Below, in pieces: positions 55,328 through 63,912 of a DNA stretch of 64,000 nucleotides. Origin of the DNA: Didemnitutus sp047777955 (lineage in GTDB: Bacteria > Verrucomicrobiota > Verrucomicrobiia > Opitutales > Opitutaceae); the NCBI RefSeq assembly GCF_047777955.1, contig NZ_CP180537.1:930001-994000 (forward strand), in the 5' to 3' direction. The notes under the pieces were generated by a model that saw only the letters and a list, made by a program, of their open reading frames with translations, made no database searches and was not told the origin of the DNA. The translations under genes and the position numbers were made by a program. Within the stretch, counting starts at the first letter, position 1. The number at the start of each line of letters is the position of its first letter.

Positions 55328-56116
55328 ATGAACTTCCGCGCTCTCCTCGCCTCGGCGGCCGTGCTGGCCGCATTCCCCGCCCTGCCCGCCGCGATCGTCA
55401 CCCAGCCCGTCGCCTACGAGCACGACGGCGTGAAGCTCGAGGGTTTCCTCGCCTATGACGACGCCGTCACCACGCCGCGCCCCGGCGTCCTCGTCCTCCC
55501 GGAGTGGTGGGGCCTGAACGACTACGCGAAGGGCCGCGCCCGGCAGCTGGCCGAGCTCGGCTACGTGGCGTTCGCGGCCGACCTGTATGGCGCGGGCGTG
55601 ACCACGACGGACGCGAAGCGCGCCGCCGCGCTCGCGCAGCCCTTCTACGGCGACGCCAAGAAATGGGCCGCGCGCGGCCGGGCGGGCCTCGACCAGCTGC
55701 TCGCCACCGGCAAGGTCGCCCCCGGCCAGGTGGCGGCGATCGGCTTCTGCTTCGGCGGCTCGGCCGCGCAGGTGCTCGCCTACAGCGGCGCGCCGCTGGC
55801 GGGCATCGTGAGCTTCCACGGCTCGCCCATCGCGGCGTGGGAGGGCGCGAGCAACCGGGCCAAGGTGCTGATGCTGCACGGCGCGGCCGACCTTTTCATC
55901 AAGCCGGAGGAGATTGCCGCGTTCGAAAAATCGCTCAACGCCGGCCACTTCGACTGGCAGTGGATCTCCTACGCCGGCGCGGTGCACGCCTTCAGCAACC
56001 CGGGTGCGGACGCGCTGGGCAAGGCCAACGGCATCCCGATCGCCTACAACGAGCCGGCGGCGCGGCGCTCGTGGGAGCACATGAAGCTGTTCTTCGCCGA
56101 GCTGTTCGCGCGGTGA
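55328..56116 (+). CDS. Secreted dienelactone hydrolase family protein
   Basis: 262 residues. Signal peptide (ALLASAAVLAAFPALPA), then the DLH fold: GVLVLPEWWGLNDYAKGRAR, nucleophile elbow GFCFGGSAAQ with the Cys nucleophile typical of dienelactone hydrolase, Asp in HGAADLFIKPEE and His in AVHAFSNPGAD. The classical enzyme opens dienelactone in aromatic degradation, but secreted homologues have unassigned substrates. Start ATG 55328 just before the signal peptide. Confidence 0.9.
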   Translation: MNFRALLASAAVLAAFPALPAAIVTQPVAYEHDGVKLEGFLAYDDAVTTPRPGVLVLPEWWGLNDYAKGRARQLAELGYVAFAADLYGAGVTTTDAKRAAALAQPFYGDAKKWAARGRAGLDQLLATGKVAPGQVAAIGFCFGGSAAQVLAYSGAPLAGIVSFHGSPIAAWEGASNRAKVLMLHGAADLFIKPEEIAAFEKSLNAGHFDWQWISYAGAVHAFSNPGADALGKANGIPIAYNEPAARRSWEHMKLFFAELFAR

Positions 56117-56168
56117 GCGCGGCATGACGGGGATTGCGCCGGCGCGGGCCCGCGGGTTTGCTGCGGGC

Positions 56169-56696
56169 ATGAGCAACGCCCGCATCGAGGTCCGCCTGCG
56201 CGAGCTGGCGCAGCTCTTCAACTCGCTCGATCCCTCGCCGTTCATCGACCGCGACCTCGACGCCGACGCGGAGGAGTTCATCGTCAGCTGGGCGCGCGAG
56301 CTGCCGCACCACGGCGAGCTGGAGCTGCACCTCCACGTGGCGGAGGCGCCGGACGCCGAGCGCGCGGCCGGCGTGCAGGAGGCGGTGCGGCACTACTTCG
56401 CCAGCCGCGCGGCGATCAAGGAGCGCGAGCTGCGGCAGCTGCTGCGGCGCGGCCGGGCGAGCATGGCGATCGGCATCGTGTTCCTGGCGGCGTGCTTCGC
56501 GCTCGGGGCCGTGGTCCGGCCGATGCTGCCGGCGCGCGCGGGCGAATTCGCCGAGCTGGGGCTGCATATCGTCGGCTGGGTGGCGATGTGGCGGCCGCTG
56601 GAGATCTACCTCTACGACTGGTGGCCGATCCGGGCCGACCTGCGCCTGCTGCAGCGCCTGGCGCGGATGAACGTGCGGCTCGACGTGCGGCGCTGA
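56169..56696 (+). CDS. Uncharacterised two-helix membrane protein
   Basis: 175 residues, not recognised. N-terminal half soluble and acidic (LAQLFNSLDPSPFIDRDLDA, EELHLHVAEAP-like region), then two hydrophobic helices (SMAIGIVFLAACFALGAVV, ELGLHIVGWVAMWRPLEIYL) and a basic tail (LRLLQRLARMNVRLDVRR). ATG 56169 gives the best-looking start; an in-frame ATG at 56124 is closer to the previous stop. Follows the dienelactone hydrolase by about 50 bases. Confidence 0.65.
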   Translation: MSNARIEVRLRELAQLFNSLDPSPFIDRDLDADAEEFIVSWARELPHHGELELHLHVAEAPDAERAAGVQEAVRHYFASRAAIKERELRQLLRRGRASMAIGIVFLAACFALGAVVRPMLPARAGEFAELGLHIVGWVAMWRPLEIYLYDWWPIRADLRLLQRLARMNVRLDVRR

Positions 56697-56752
56697 CGCG
56701 AGATTTTCTGTAACTTATCCGCGGCGGTCGGGTTCTCAGGGACACAACGCCT

Positions 56753-57691
56753 ATGAAATCCCTGTCCTGCCTGCTCACCGTCGGCGCGTTGCTCGCTGTC
56801 CCCGCCGCCGCCGAGGCCAAGATCGTCCGCACCGTCGAGAAGACTTTCGCCGTCCAAGCGGGCGGCCACTTCACCGGCAGCACGCAGGGAGGCGACATCA
56901 AGGTCGTGACGGCCGATGTCGCCGAGGTCCACGTCGTGGCCCGCCAGGTCATCCGCACCGATTCCGAAACGGAGGCCGACGAGCTGCTGAGGGGCCTGCA
57001 ATTCCGCCTCGAGCAGCAGGGCAACGACGTCGTTGCCGAGGCGAAATACGAGCGCGAGAAGGGTTTCCATTGGAAGAACTGGCCGCCGGTCTCGGTCGAC
57101 TACACCGTCACCGTGCCGCGCGCCTACAACCTCGATCTCAACACCTCCGGCGGCGACATCGACGTCGGCAGCGTGCAGGGCACGGTCAAGGCCCGCACCA
57201 GCGGCGGCGACCTGAAGTTCGCCAAGATCGACGGCAGCATCGAGGGCCGCACGTCCGGCGGTAACATCCGCCTCGAGGAAGGCACCGCGACGGCCAAGCT
57301 CCACACCTCCGGCGGCGACATCTATGTGGGCCGCGCGGGCGGTCCGACCGCAGTCTCCACCTCCGGCGGCAACATCAAGCTCGAGTCGGTCGAGGAACTC
57401 CTCAGCGCCACGACCTCCGGCGGCGACATCGCCGCGAACATCACCGGCCCGATCAAGCAGGACACCGAACTCGGCACCTCCGGCGGGCGGGTGGTCGTGC
57501 ACGTGAAGAAGGGCATCGGCTTCAAGCTCGACGCCAGCACGTCCGGCGGCGACGTCGACGCCGAGGGCCTGACGCTCACGATCGAGAAAGGCGGTATGGG
57601 CAAGAGCAAGCTCATCGGCGCCGTCAACGGCGGCGGCCCGCGCCTGAAGCTCCGTTCCAGCGGCGGCGACATCAAGGTCCGCGCCGAATAA
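56753..57691 (+). CDS. DUF4097-type secreted beta-helix protein with TSGG repeats
   Basis: 312 residues. Signal peptide ending at AEA (about 22), then nine evenly spaced repeats of the form [TS]SGG[DNR] (for example LNTSGGDIDVGSVQG, ARTSGGDLKFAKIDG, GRTSGGNIRLEEG) every 18-28 residues, which should stack as a right-handed beta-helix. DUF4097 proteins are putative adhesins or envelope stress proteins of unknown function. Own AT-richer upstream region (56700-56750) and a terminator behind it. Confidence 0.88.
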   Translation: MKSLSCLLTVGALLAVPAAAEAKIVRTVEKTFAVQAGGHFTGSTQGGDIKVVTADVAEVHVVARQVIRTDSETEADELLRGLQFRLEQQGNDVVAEAKYEREKGFHWKNWPPVSVDYTVTVPRAYNLDLNTSGGDIDVGSVQGTVKARTSGGDLKFAKIDGSIEGRTSGGNIRLEEGTATAKLHTSGGDIYVGRAGGPTAVSTSGGNIKLESVEELLSATTSGGDIAANITGPIKQDTELGTSGGRVVVHVKKGIGFKLDASTSGGDVDAEGLTLTIEKGGMGKSKLIGAVNGGGPRLKLRSSGGDIKVRAE

Positions 57692-57725
57692 CTTTCACCG
57701 GCCTAACGCCAGGTGTGTGTGCATA

Positions 57726-57756
57726 GAGGCCAGCGCGAAAGCGCTGGCCTCTCCCT
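57726..57756 (+). terminator. Hairpin terminator after the DUF4097 gene
   Basis: GAGGCCAGCGC (57726-57736), GAAA tetraloop, GCGCTGGCCTC (57741-57751), then TCCCTTT. An 11-bp perfect stem, 34 bases after the stop; ends 28 bases before the tatD ATG. Confidence 0.65.
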
Positions 57757-57779
57757 TTGGCCGGGCTTCAATCCGCCCG

Positions 57780-58583
57780 ATGGGCCTGATCGACTCCCAC
57801 ACGCACCTCGAGAGCTTCGCGCGCCGCGGCGAGCTGGCGCCGGTCCTGAATCGGGCCCGCGCGGCCGGCTTGGACGCGCTGATCACGATCGGCACCGACG
57901 CGGACGACTGGGGCCTTTACCGCGATCTCGCGGCGGCGCACCCGGGCTTCGTGCACTACACCGCCGGCATCCACCCGTGCAGCGTCGACGCGCGCTGGGA
58001 GGAGCGCTTCGCGGGCCTGGAGGCCTTCTGGTCCGGTCAAGCCGGGCCGCGGCCGGTCGCGCTGGGCGAGATCGGATTGGACCGGTTTCACCTGCCCAAG
58101 GACGACCCGGCGGCCGCCGAGCAGGTGTTCGCGACGCAGCAGGCGGCGTTTCGCGCGGGTTTGGCGCTGGCGAAACGGCTCGGCTGTCCGGTCGTGGTGC
58201 ACTCGCGCGGCGCGTTTCGCGAATGCGTCGAGATGATCGACGCCAGCGGCGTCGATTGGACGAAGGTCGTTTTCCACTGTTTCACCGAAGGCCCGGCCGA
58301 GATCGCCGAGCTGAACCGCCGCGGCGGCATCGGCTCGTTCACCGGCATCCTCACCTACAAGACCGCGGAGGCCATCCGCGCCGCCGCCCGGGCGCAGGGG
58401 ATCGAGCGGCTGATGCTCGAGACCGACGCCCCCTACCTGACGCCCGTGCCGCACCGCGGGAAGCCCAACGAGCTGGCCTACCTGCGGCACACGGCGGAGT
58501 TCGCGGCGACGCTCTTCGGGGTGGGGGACGAGGAGCTGGCGGCCCGGTCCACGGCGAACGCGAAGCGGTTCTTCGGCGTCTAG
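57780..58583 (+). CDS. tatD: TatD family metal-dependent hydrolase
   Basis: 267 residues. TatD landmarks: LIDSHTHLESF (metal His pair), GIHPCSVD, ALGEIGLDRF (metal Glu), VVVHSRGAF, VVFHCFTEGP and LETDAPYLTP. These are amidohydrolase-fold DNA exonucleases/DNases; some act on D-aminoacyl-tRNA. The start right before GLIDSHTHLE is the family norm. Located just behind the DUF4097 terminator. Confidence 0.9.
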   Translation: MGLIDSHTHLESFARRGELAPVLNRARAAGLDALITIGTDADDWGLYRDLAAAHPGFVHYTAGIHPCSVDARWEERFAGLEAFWSGQAGPRPVALGEIGLDRFHLPKDDPAAAEQVFATQQAAFRAGLALAKRLGCPVVVHSRGAFRECVEMIDASGVDWTKVVFHCFTEGPAEIAELNRRGGIGSFTGILTYKTAEAIRAAARAQGIERLMLETDAPYLTPVPHRGKPNELAYLRHTAEFAATLFGVGDEELAARSTANAKRFFGV

Positions 58584-58631
58584 CCCGTCGCGCGCACGCG
58601 GCCGGCGGCCGGGCGGTCATGCCCGCCCAAC

Positions 58632-58657
58632 AAAAAAGGCCGGCGATCGGCCGGCCT
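58632..58657 (-). terminator. Intrinsic terminator after ptsH
   Basis: On the minus strand AGGCCGGC (58650-58657), CGATC loop, GCCGGCCT (58637-58644), then six T. It lies 31 bases past the HPr stop. Confidence 0.88.
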
Positions 58658-58687
58658 CCGTTCCGTGCATTCGCCAGGCCCCTGGCC

Positions 58688-58984
58688 TCAGGCTTCGTCG
58701 AACTTGCGCCCGAACAGCGCCTCCAGCTCGTTGAGCATGGTCTCGGCGTCCTCGCCCGTGGCGACGAACTTGATCTTCGAGCCCTTGGCGGCGGCCAGCA
58801 TCATCAGGCCCATGATGCTCTTGCCGTTCACCTGCTCGTCGTCCTTCTCCACGAAGACGTCCGCCTTGAACTTGTTGGTGACACGCACGATCATCGCCGC
58901 CGGACGTGCATGGATGCCCATCTTGTTTTCGACAAGGAGCTCCCGGACGTGGGTGGCGGCGGTGTTGGTGTCACTCTTTTCCAT
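58688..58984 (-). CDS. ptsH: HPr phosphocarrier protein
   Basis: 98 residues, slightly longer than E. coli HPr (85). The phospho-acceptor His25 is in GIHARPAAMIV and the regulatory Ser56 in VNGKSIMGLMML. HPr carries phosphate from enzyme I to sugar permeases or, with only HPr and kinases, serves in carbon or nitrogen control. No enzyme I, HPr kinase or PTS permease is in the window. Divergent from kdsB; 77 bases lie between the starts. Monocistronic with its own terminator. Confidence 0.93.
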   Translation of the reverse strand: MEKSDTNTAATHVRELLVENKMGIHARPAAMIVRVTNKFKADVFVEKDDEQVNGKSIMGLMMLAAAKGSKIKFVATGEDAETMLNELEALFGRKFDEA

Positions 58985-59061
58985 TGCAGGTGTTTATCGG
59001 CTCAAAATAAAGGGTTCCGAAAAAGCCGCTCCGCCCCCGGCTTGCAACCAGATTCCCGATT

Positions 59062-59814
59062 ATGCCCGCTTTCGCGCTCATCGTGCCCTGCCGGTTGGAG
59101 TCCACGCGCTTCCCGCGGAAGCTGCTGCATCTCATTAAAGGAAAGCCGCTTGTGCTCTGGGTGGCCGAGCGCATCACGGCCGAGGCGCCCGACTTGCCGC
59201 TGTGGTTTGCCGTGGATCATCCGCTGCTCGCCGAGTGCATAGAAGGTGCCGGATTCCGCGCGATTTTGACCGACGCCCGGCACCCCAGCGGCACCGACCG
59301 CCTGGCCGAGGCCAACCGCACCGTCCGGGCCAGCTACGTCATCAACGTCCAGGCCGACGAGCCCCTGGTGTCCGGCGGCCAGATCCGCGCCCTGCAGAAG
59401 CTCATCCAGGGCGACGCCCCGATGGCCACGCTCTGCACGCCCTTCCGGAAGGCCGAGGATTTCTACAATCCCAACCAGGTGAAGGTCGTCCGCGCCCCCG
59501 CCGCCGCCCGCGCACTCTATTTCTCCCGCTCGCCCATGCCCTACGCCCGCGACCTCGCCGGCAAGGTGGACGACGCCTGGCTGGCCGCCCACGGCTGCTA
59601 CAAGCACCTCGGCCTCTACGCCTACCACGGCGACTTCCTCGAGAAATTCGTCCGGATGCCGCCAGGCCAGCTGGAGCAGATCGAGAAGCTCGAGCAACTG
59701 CGCGTGCTTGAAAACGGCTACCCCATCGCCATCGACGTCACCGAGGACCCCACCATCGGCGTCGACACCGCGGAAGACGCGGCGAAGTTCGAGGCACACC
59801 TCGGGCGGGGCTGA
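59062..59814 (+). CDS. kdsB: 3-deoxy-manno-octulosonate cytidylyltransferase
   Basis: 250 residues. CMP-Kdo synthetase landmarks: VPCRLESTRFPRKLLHLIKG (nucleotide loop), HPSGTDRLAEAN, INVQADEPLVSGGQIRAL and DPTIGVDTAEDA. It activates Kdo for LPS inner-core synthesis, which supports a Gram-negative outer membrane with LPS or a Kdo-containing glycan. Overlaps nothing; the next gene's GTG begins 5 bases past its stop. Confidence 0.96.
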   Translation: MPAFALIVPCRLESTRFPRKLLHLIKGKPLVLWVAERITAEAPDLPLWFAVDHPLLAECIEGAGFRAILTDARHPSGTDRLAEANRTVRASYVINVQADEPLVSGGQIRALQKLIQGDAPMATLCTPFRKAEDFYNPNQVKVVRAPAAARALYFSRSPMPYARDLAGKVDDAWLAAHGCYKHLGLYAYHGDFLEKFVRMPPGQLEQIEKLEQLRVLENGYPIAIDVTEDPTIGVDTAEDAAKFEAHLGRG

Positions 59815-59818
59815 AGCC

Positions 59819-60877
59819 GTGAACCGCCCGCCGCGCCGCGCTCTCGCGTTGGTCCTCCTCGGGATCGCTGCGCTCGCGCTCAGCGGCTGCGTCAGCGGCA
59901 TGCTGGCCAACCTGGCCGTCGCGCCGCCGAATCGCGATCACCCGCCGCGCGCCGTCCGCGACGCCGATTACGCCCGGCGCGTCGATGCCCTCTACGCGCA
60001 GTCCTGGCGCGTGCCGGTCGGCCCGCCCGCCGCCGAGCTGGCGGTCGCGGTGATCGAGCCGGGCAACTACGCCTTCCGCTACAAGGTCGAGGTGAAGCAG
60101 AACGACCAGGGCCGCAAGTGGCTCGCGCCGAAACTCGATTGGACCCTGCCGCCTCAGCCGGTCGGCGCGCCGAAGGGCACCGTGCTCGTCCTCCACGGCT
60201 ATCGCGACGCCAAGGAAAACATGCTGCACTGGGCGCTCGCGCTGGCGGAGGCCGGCTACCGCACCGTGCTCGTCGACCTCCGCGGGCACGGACGCTCCAC
60301 CGGCGACTCGATCGCCTACGGGGCCTTCGAGGCCAAGGACCTGGTGCAGGTGATCGACGACCTCGCGCGCCGCGGCCTGCTCAGCGGCAAGCTCGGCGTG
60401 CTCGGCGTCTCCTATGGTGCCAGCACGGGCCTGCTCCTCGCCGCGCGGGATGCGCGGGTGGCCGCCGTGGTGGCGCTGGAGCCCTTCAGCAACGCCCGGG
60501 ATGCCGTCGTGGAGTTCGCGCACGGCGTCGCCCCGACCGAAGCCGCGAAGATCAGCGACGCGACCTTCGCCGCCGCCGTGGCGCGCGCGGAGAAGCAGGG
60601 CAATTTCTCCTGGGCCGACGGCGACGTGCTCGCCGCCATGCCGCGCGTGAAAGTGCCCGTGTTGTTCTTCCACGGCGAAAGAGACCGCTGGCTCTCGCCG
60701 GAGAACAGCCGGCGGCTCTTGGCGCAGGCGCAGAAGGGCAGCCGGCTCGTGACGCTGGAAAAAGACGACCACCTGCTGCTGTCGATGCGGCTGGCGCCGA
60801 TTGCGCCGCTGGTGCGCGAATGGCTGGATCACGCCCTCGCCGGAGGACCGGAGCCCGCCCTGCGTCCGGCCGACTGA
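59819..60877 (+). CDS. Alpha/beta-hydrolase lipoprotein
   Basis: 352 residues from GTG 59819. Lipobox LSGC at about residue 23 (ALVLLGIAALALSGC). Core: VLVLHGYRDAKENMLHW (oxyanion), DLRGHGRSTGDS, nucleophile GVSYGASTG, Asp/His in FHGERDRWLSPENS and KDDHLLLS. A serine hydrolase on the periplasmic side; substrate unknown. Starts 5 bases past kdsB, so probably cotranscribed with it. Confidence 0.85.
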   Translation: MNRPPRRALALVLLGIAALALSGCVSGMLANLAVAPPNRDHPPRAVRDADYARRVDALYAQSWRVPVGPPAAELAVAVIEPGNYAFRYKVEVKQNDQGRKWLAPKLDWTLPPQPVGAPKGTVLVLHGYRDAKENMLHWALALAEAGYRTVLVDLRGHGRSTGDSIAYGAFEAKDLVQVIDDLARRGLLSGKLGVLGVSYGASTGLLLAARDARVAAVVALEPFSNARDAVVEFAHGVAPTEAAKISDATFAAAVARAEKQGNFSWADGDVLAAMPRVKVPVLFFHGERDRWLSPENSRRLLAQAQKGSRLVTLEKDDHLLLSMRLAPIAPLVREWLDHALAGGPEPALRPAD

Positions 60878-60909
60878 GACGGACCAGACGGTCCACGGCG
60901 GTCGGCGCT

Positions 60910-61882
60910 CTACGGCTGGTCGGGCACGATGTCGATCGGACGCAGTTCGCCCGGGATCGCCTGAAAACGGTCATCGTAACACGTCACGCGGCGGTAGTCC
61001 GCGTAGGTCTTTTCCACGGATTCCTCGTGGGCCGGGCCCCCGAGCTTGCGATAGCGGGAGTGCGCGGTCGTCTTGACCGGGAACGGCGGCAGCGCGGGAT
61101 CGATCACGCCGTAGTCCGTCGCCTGCTCGAAGGACTCAACGGTGAAGCTGCCGCCGAGGATTCTGGCTGGACCGAGATAGACGGTCTCATGGCGCTGCAC
61201 GACGGGCGCCGCGGTGTTGACGACGTAGGTCTCGCGCTGGCGCGGCAGGTCGCCGACAAGCGTCCAGTGCATCGTCTCGCGCACGAAGTGGTAGCTGACG
61301 GCTCCGGGAACGGTGGTCGCCTCCGTCTCGAGCTCGGCGTAGAGCGCATCGCTGCGGGTCAGCTCGGCGGGTGGACGCTTCCGCTGGGCGGCGCGGTCCG
61401 GCTGCTTTTGCCACGTCCGCAGCTTGGCGCGCCGGTAGTCGGCTTGAGTCGATTCGCTGGGCTCCGCGCCGTTGAGGCGGAGCAACGTCCAGAGCTTCGG
61501 CTCCGGCTGATAGGGGTCGAAGCGTTCGACGGTGACGGTGGTCTGGCCGTCGCGCGTGGAGGTGGTGGTGACGGTGTAGGCCCAGCAGCCGCGCGGGCGC
61601 TCCAGAGCCGTCAGGGCGGCGGTCAGGGGCGACGGAGTCGATCCGGCGCTGTTTTTCGGCGGCGACGAACTGCCGCTTCACGCGGCGTTCCGCGGTTTTC
61701 CCGGCCTCGGTCCCGGGTTTGCCTCGGGCGACTCCCGCGGCCGTCTCGCGGGCAACGGCCTCGCGGTAGGCCGGCGAGTCCTGGTCGACGCGTCGGTAGG
61801 CCGGCGCCGGCGGCAGGCTCATGCAGCCGGCGAGAGCGAGGGCGAAGCTTCCGGCAAGGGCGGCGGCGACGCGGGTGGGCAT
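60910..61882 (-). CDS. Uncharacterised lipoprotein (frame disrupted)
   Basis: About 325 residues, not recognised. Lipobox LAGC at about residue 20, then a Tyr/Arg-rich, coiled-coil-like segment (RRVDQDSPAYREAVARETAAG) and a mixed alpha/beta part (ALYAELETEATTVPGAVSY, FTVESFEQATDYGVIDPALP). The frame changes between about 61620 and 61660 near TTTTT 61652-61656 and GGGG 61626-61629 (plus sense). A two-base repair (one per run) gives a continuous protein; one fewer A would also do it, so the exact break is unclear. The downstream frame reads RPRGCWAYTVTTTSTRDG. Confidence 0.6.
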
Positions 61883-61913
61883 TGCCTGTCCGACCCCGGT
61901 GCCGTCGTGCGGT

Positions 61914-63086
61914 TCAGATCTTCCCCGCCTTGCGCTTCTCGACCATCCGGTAGAAGTCCTCGAAAAGCGGGTCGGCGTCGTTCGGGCCGGGGGCGGCCTC
62001 GGGGTGATACTGCACGCAGAACACCGGCAGCTCCGTGTGGCGGAGGCCTTCGACCGTGTTGTCGTTGAGATTGATCTCGGTGACGACCGCGCCCTTGCCC
62101 TCGATGGATTTCGGGTCGGTGGCGAAACCGTGGTTCTGCGCGGTGATGGAGACGCGGCCGGTCTCGAGGTTCTTCACCGGCTGATTGCCGCCGCGGTGGC
62201 CGAACTTCAGCTTGTAGGTCGTGCCGCCGAGGGCGTGCGTGATCATCTGGTGGCCGAGGCAGATGCCGAACGTCGGGTAATCCGGCAGCAGCGCGCTAAC
62301 GGTCTTGTGAATGTAGGGCAGGGCGGCCGGATCGCCGGGGCCGTTGGAGAGGAACAGGCAGTCGACGCCGGCCTCGCGCACCTGTTCGTGCGTGGCGGTG
62401 GCGGGGAAGACATGCACCTCGAAGCCGTGGCGGACGAGCTTGCGGAAGATCGTGTATTTCGCGCCGTAGTCGAAGGCGGCGACCTTGAACTTCTTAGTGT
62501 GCGGCGGCTGGACGCCCAGCGTGGTGCCGACGGGGAGGTAGATCGCGTTGTGGCGCTTCGGGTCAGTGTCGCTCCAGACGTAGGGCGCCTGGCAGGTGGT
62601 GTCCTTGACGTAGTCGGAGCCGGCCATGTCCTGCCAGCCGCGGGCGCGGGCGACGGCATCGGCGTCGGAGAGCGGGAGCGTGCTCAGGCAGCTCTTCATC
62701 GCGCCGGTGACGCGGAGCTTCTTGGTCAGGGCGCGGGTGTCGATTTCGCTGATGCCGGGGATGCCGTATTTCTTGAGGTAGGCGTCGAGCGACATCTGGC
62801 TGCGCCAGTTGCTGACGACGGGCGAGACCTCGCGGACGACGAAGCCGGAGGCCTTCGGGCCGGCGTGCTCCTCGTCCTCCTCGTTGATGCCGTAGTTGCC
62901 GATCTGCACGGCGGTCATGGTGACGATCTGGCCGAAGTAGGACGGATCGGTGAGGATCTCCTGGTAACCGGTCAGCGAGGTGTTGAACACGCACTCACCG
63001 GCGATCGTGGCGTCGGCGCCGAAGGCGGCGCCGTGGAACACCGTGCCGTCTTCGAGGGCGAGAACTGCGGGCTTGGGAGCGGACAT
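61914..63086 (-). CDS. carA: Carbamoyl-phosphate synthase small subunit
   Basis: 390 residues. The N-terminal CPSase_sm domain (ALEDGTVFHGAAFGAD, GECVFNTSLTGYQEILTDPS) and the class I glutamine amidotransferase domain with nucleophile FGICLGHQM and the HPE triad (VQYHPEAAPGP). It supplies ammonia from glutamine to CarB for arginine and pyrimidine synthesis. carB is not in the window. The 133-base gap to the kdpE-type gene (63087-63219) shows no ORF or clear promoter. Confidence 0.97.
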   Translation of the reverse strand: MSAPKPAVLALEDGTVFHGAAFGADATIAGECVFNTSLTGYQEILTDPSYFGQIVTMTAVQIGNYGINEEDEEHAGPKASGFVVREVSPVVSNWRSQMSLDAYLKKYGIPGISEIDTRALTKKLRVTGAMKSCLSTLPLSDADAVARARGWQDMAGSDYVKDTTCQAPYVWSDTDPKRHNAIYLPVGTTLGVQPPHTKKFKVAAFDYGAKYTIFRKLVRHGFEVHVFPATATHEQVREAGVDCLFLSNGPGDPAALPYIHKTVSALLPDYPTFGICLGHQMITHALGGTTYKLKFGHRGGNQPVKNLETGRVSITAQNHGFATDPKSIEGKGAVVTEINLNDNTVEGLRHTELPVFCVQYHPEAAPGPNDADPLFEDFYRMVEKRKAGKI

Positions 63087-63219
63087 TAAAGAGGCACGAA
63101 AAGCACTTCCCGGGACCCTGTCTAGAGGTTTTCCAAGAATCCGGGCCTGTGACGCAGACGGAGCGGGCGCGCTGTGGGTTTGCCGCCTGCCTTGGCGACC
63201 CCGCCGGCCGCGGTCCGCC

Positions 63220-63912
63220 TCACTCCACCAGCCGGTAGCCGATACCCGCCTCGGTGCGGAGGTGGCGCGGGGTGGCGGGGGCAGCCTCCAGTTTCTGGCG
63301 GAGGTGCGTCATGTGCACGCGCAGGTAGTCGGTGCGCTCCTCCGCCGCCGGGCCCCAGACCTCGCGCAGGATCTGGCGGTGCGTCACGACCTTGCCGCGG
63401 TGCTGCACGAGGAGTTTGAGAAATGCGTATTCCTTGGCCGTCAGGTGCACCTCGGTCCCGGCCCGGCGCACCAGGCGCGCGGCGAGGTCGACCTCGACCT
63501 CGCCGAACTGGACGACGGACGCCTCCGCGCCGCCCGGCGCCCGGCGCAGGATTGCCCGCACGCGCGCCAGCAGCTCGCGGCCGCCGAAAGGCTTGGTCAG
63601 ATAATCGTCCGCGCCGGCGTCGAGCGCGGCGATCTTGTCCTCCTCGCCCTCGCGCACGGAGAGCACCAGCACGGGCACGCGCGACCATTCGCGGAGGCGG
63701 CGGATGACCTCGACGCCGTCGAGGTCGGGCAGCCCCAGGTCGAGCACGACGCCGTCCGGCGCCTGATGCGCGATCTCTTGCAGGCCGAGCGTGGCGTTCT
63801 CCGCCTCGCGCACGCGGTAACCGCCGGCCTCGAGCGTCACGCGCAGAAGCCGCCGGATCTGCTTCTCGTCGTCGATGACGAGCAGGGAGGCGTTGGGGAC
63901 GGGAGCGGTCAT
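63220..63912 (-). CDS. kdpE: KdpE-like response regulator
   Basis: 230 residues. Receiver domain LLVIDDEKQIRRLLRVTLEA, VVLDLGLPDLDG, VLSVREGEEDK and DDYLTKPFG; C-terminal winged helix LTAKEYAFLKLLVQHRGKVV, then RVHMTHLRQKLE and EAGIGYRLV. The receiver sequence is close to KdpE, which controls the K+-uptake ATPase. It overlaps the kinase stop by 3 bases. Confidence 0.85.
   Translation of the reverse strand: MTAPVPNASLLVIDDEKQIRRLLRVTLEAGGYRVREAENATLGLQEIAHQAPDGVVLDLGLPDLDGVEVIRRLREWSRVPVLVLSVREGEEDKIAALDAGADDYLTKPFGGRELLARVRAILRRAPGGAEASVVQFGEVEVDLAARLVRRAGTEVHLTAKEYAFLKLLVQHRGKVVTHRQILREVWGPAAEERTDYLRVHMTHLRQKLEAAPATPRHLRTEAGIGYRLVE

Noticed and set aside
57033..57506. Tandem CRISPR-like repeat pattern (TCCGGCGGCGACATC units)
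   Set aside because: The units are spaced unevenly and encode the TSGGDI repeats of the DUF4097 beta-helix protein.
59708..59818. N-terminal extension of the hydrolase into kdsB
   Set aside because: The upstream frame overlaps conserved kdsB codons, and GTG 59819 followed by a signal and lipobox is the better start.
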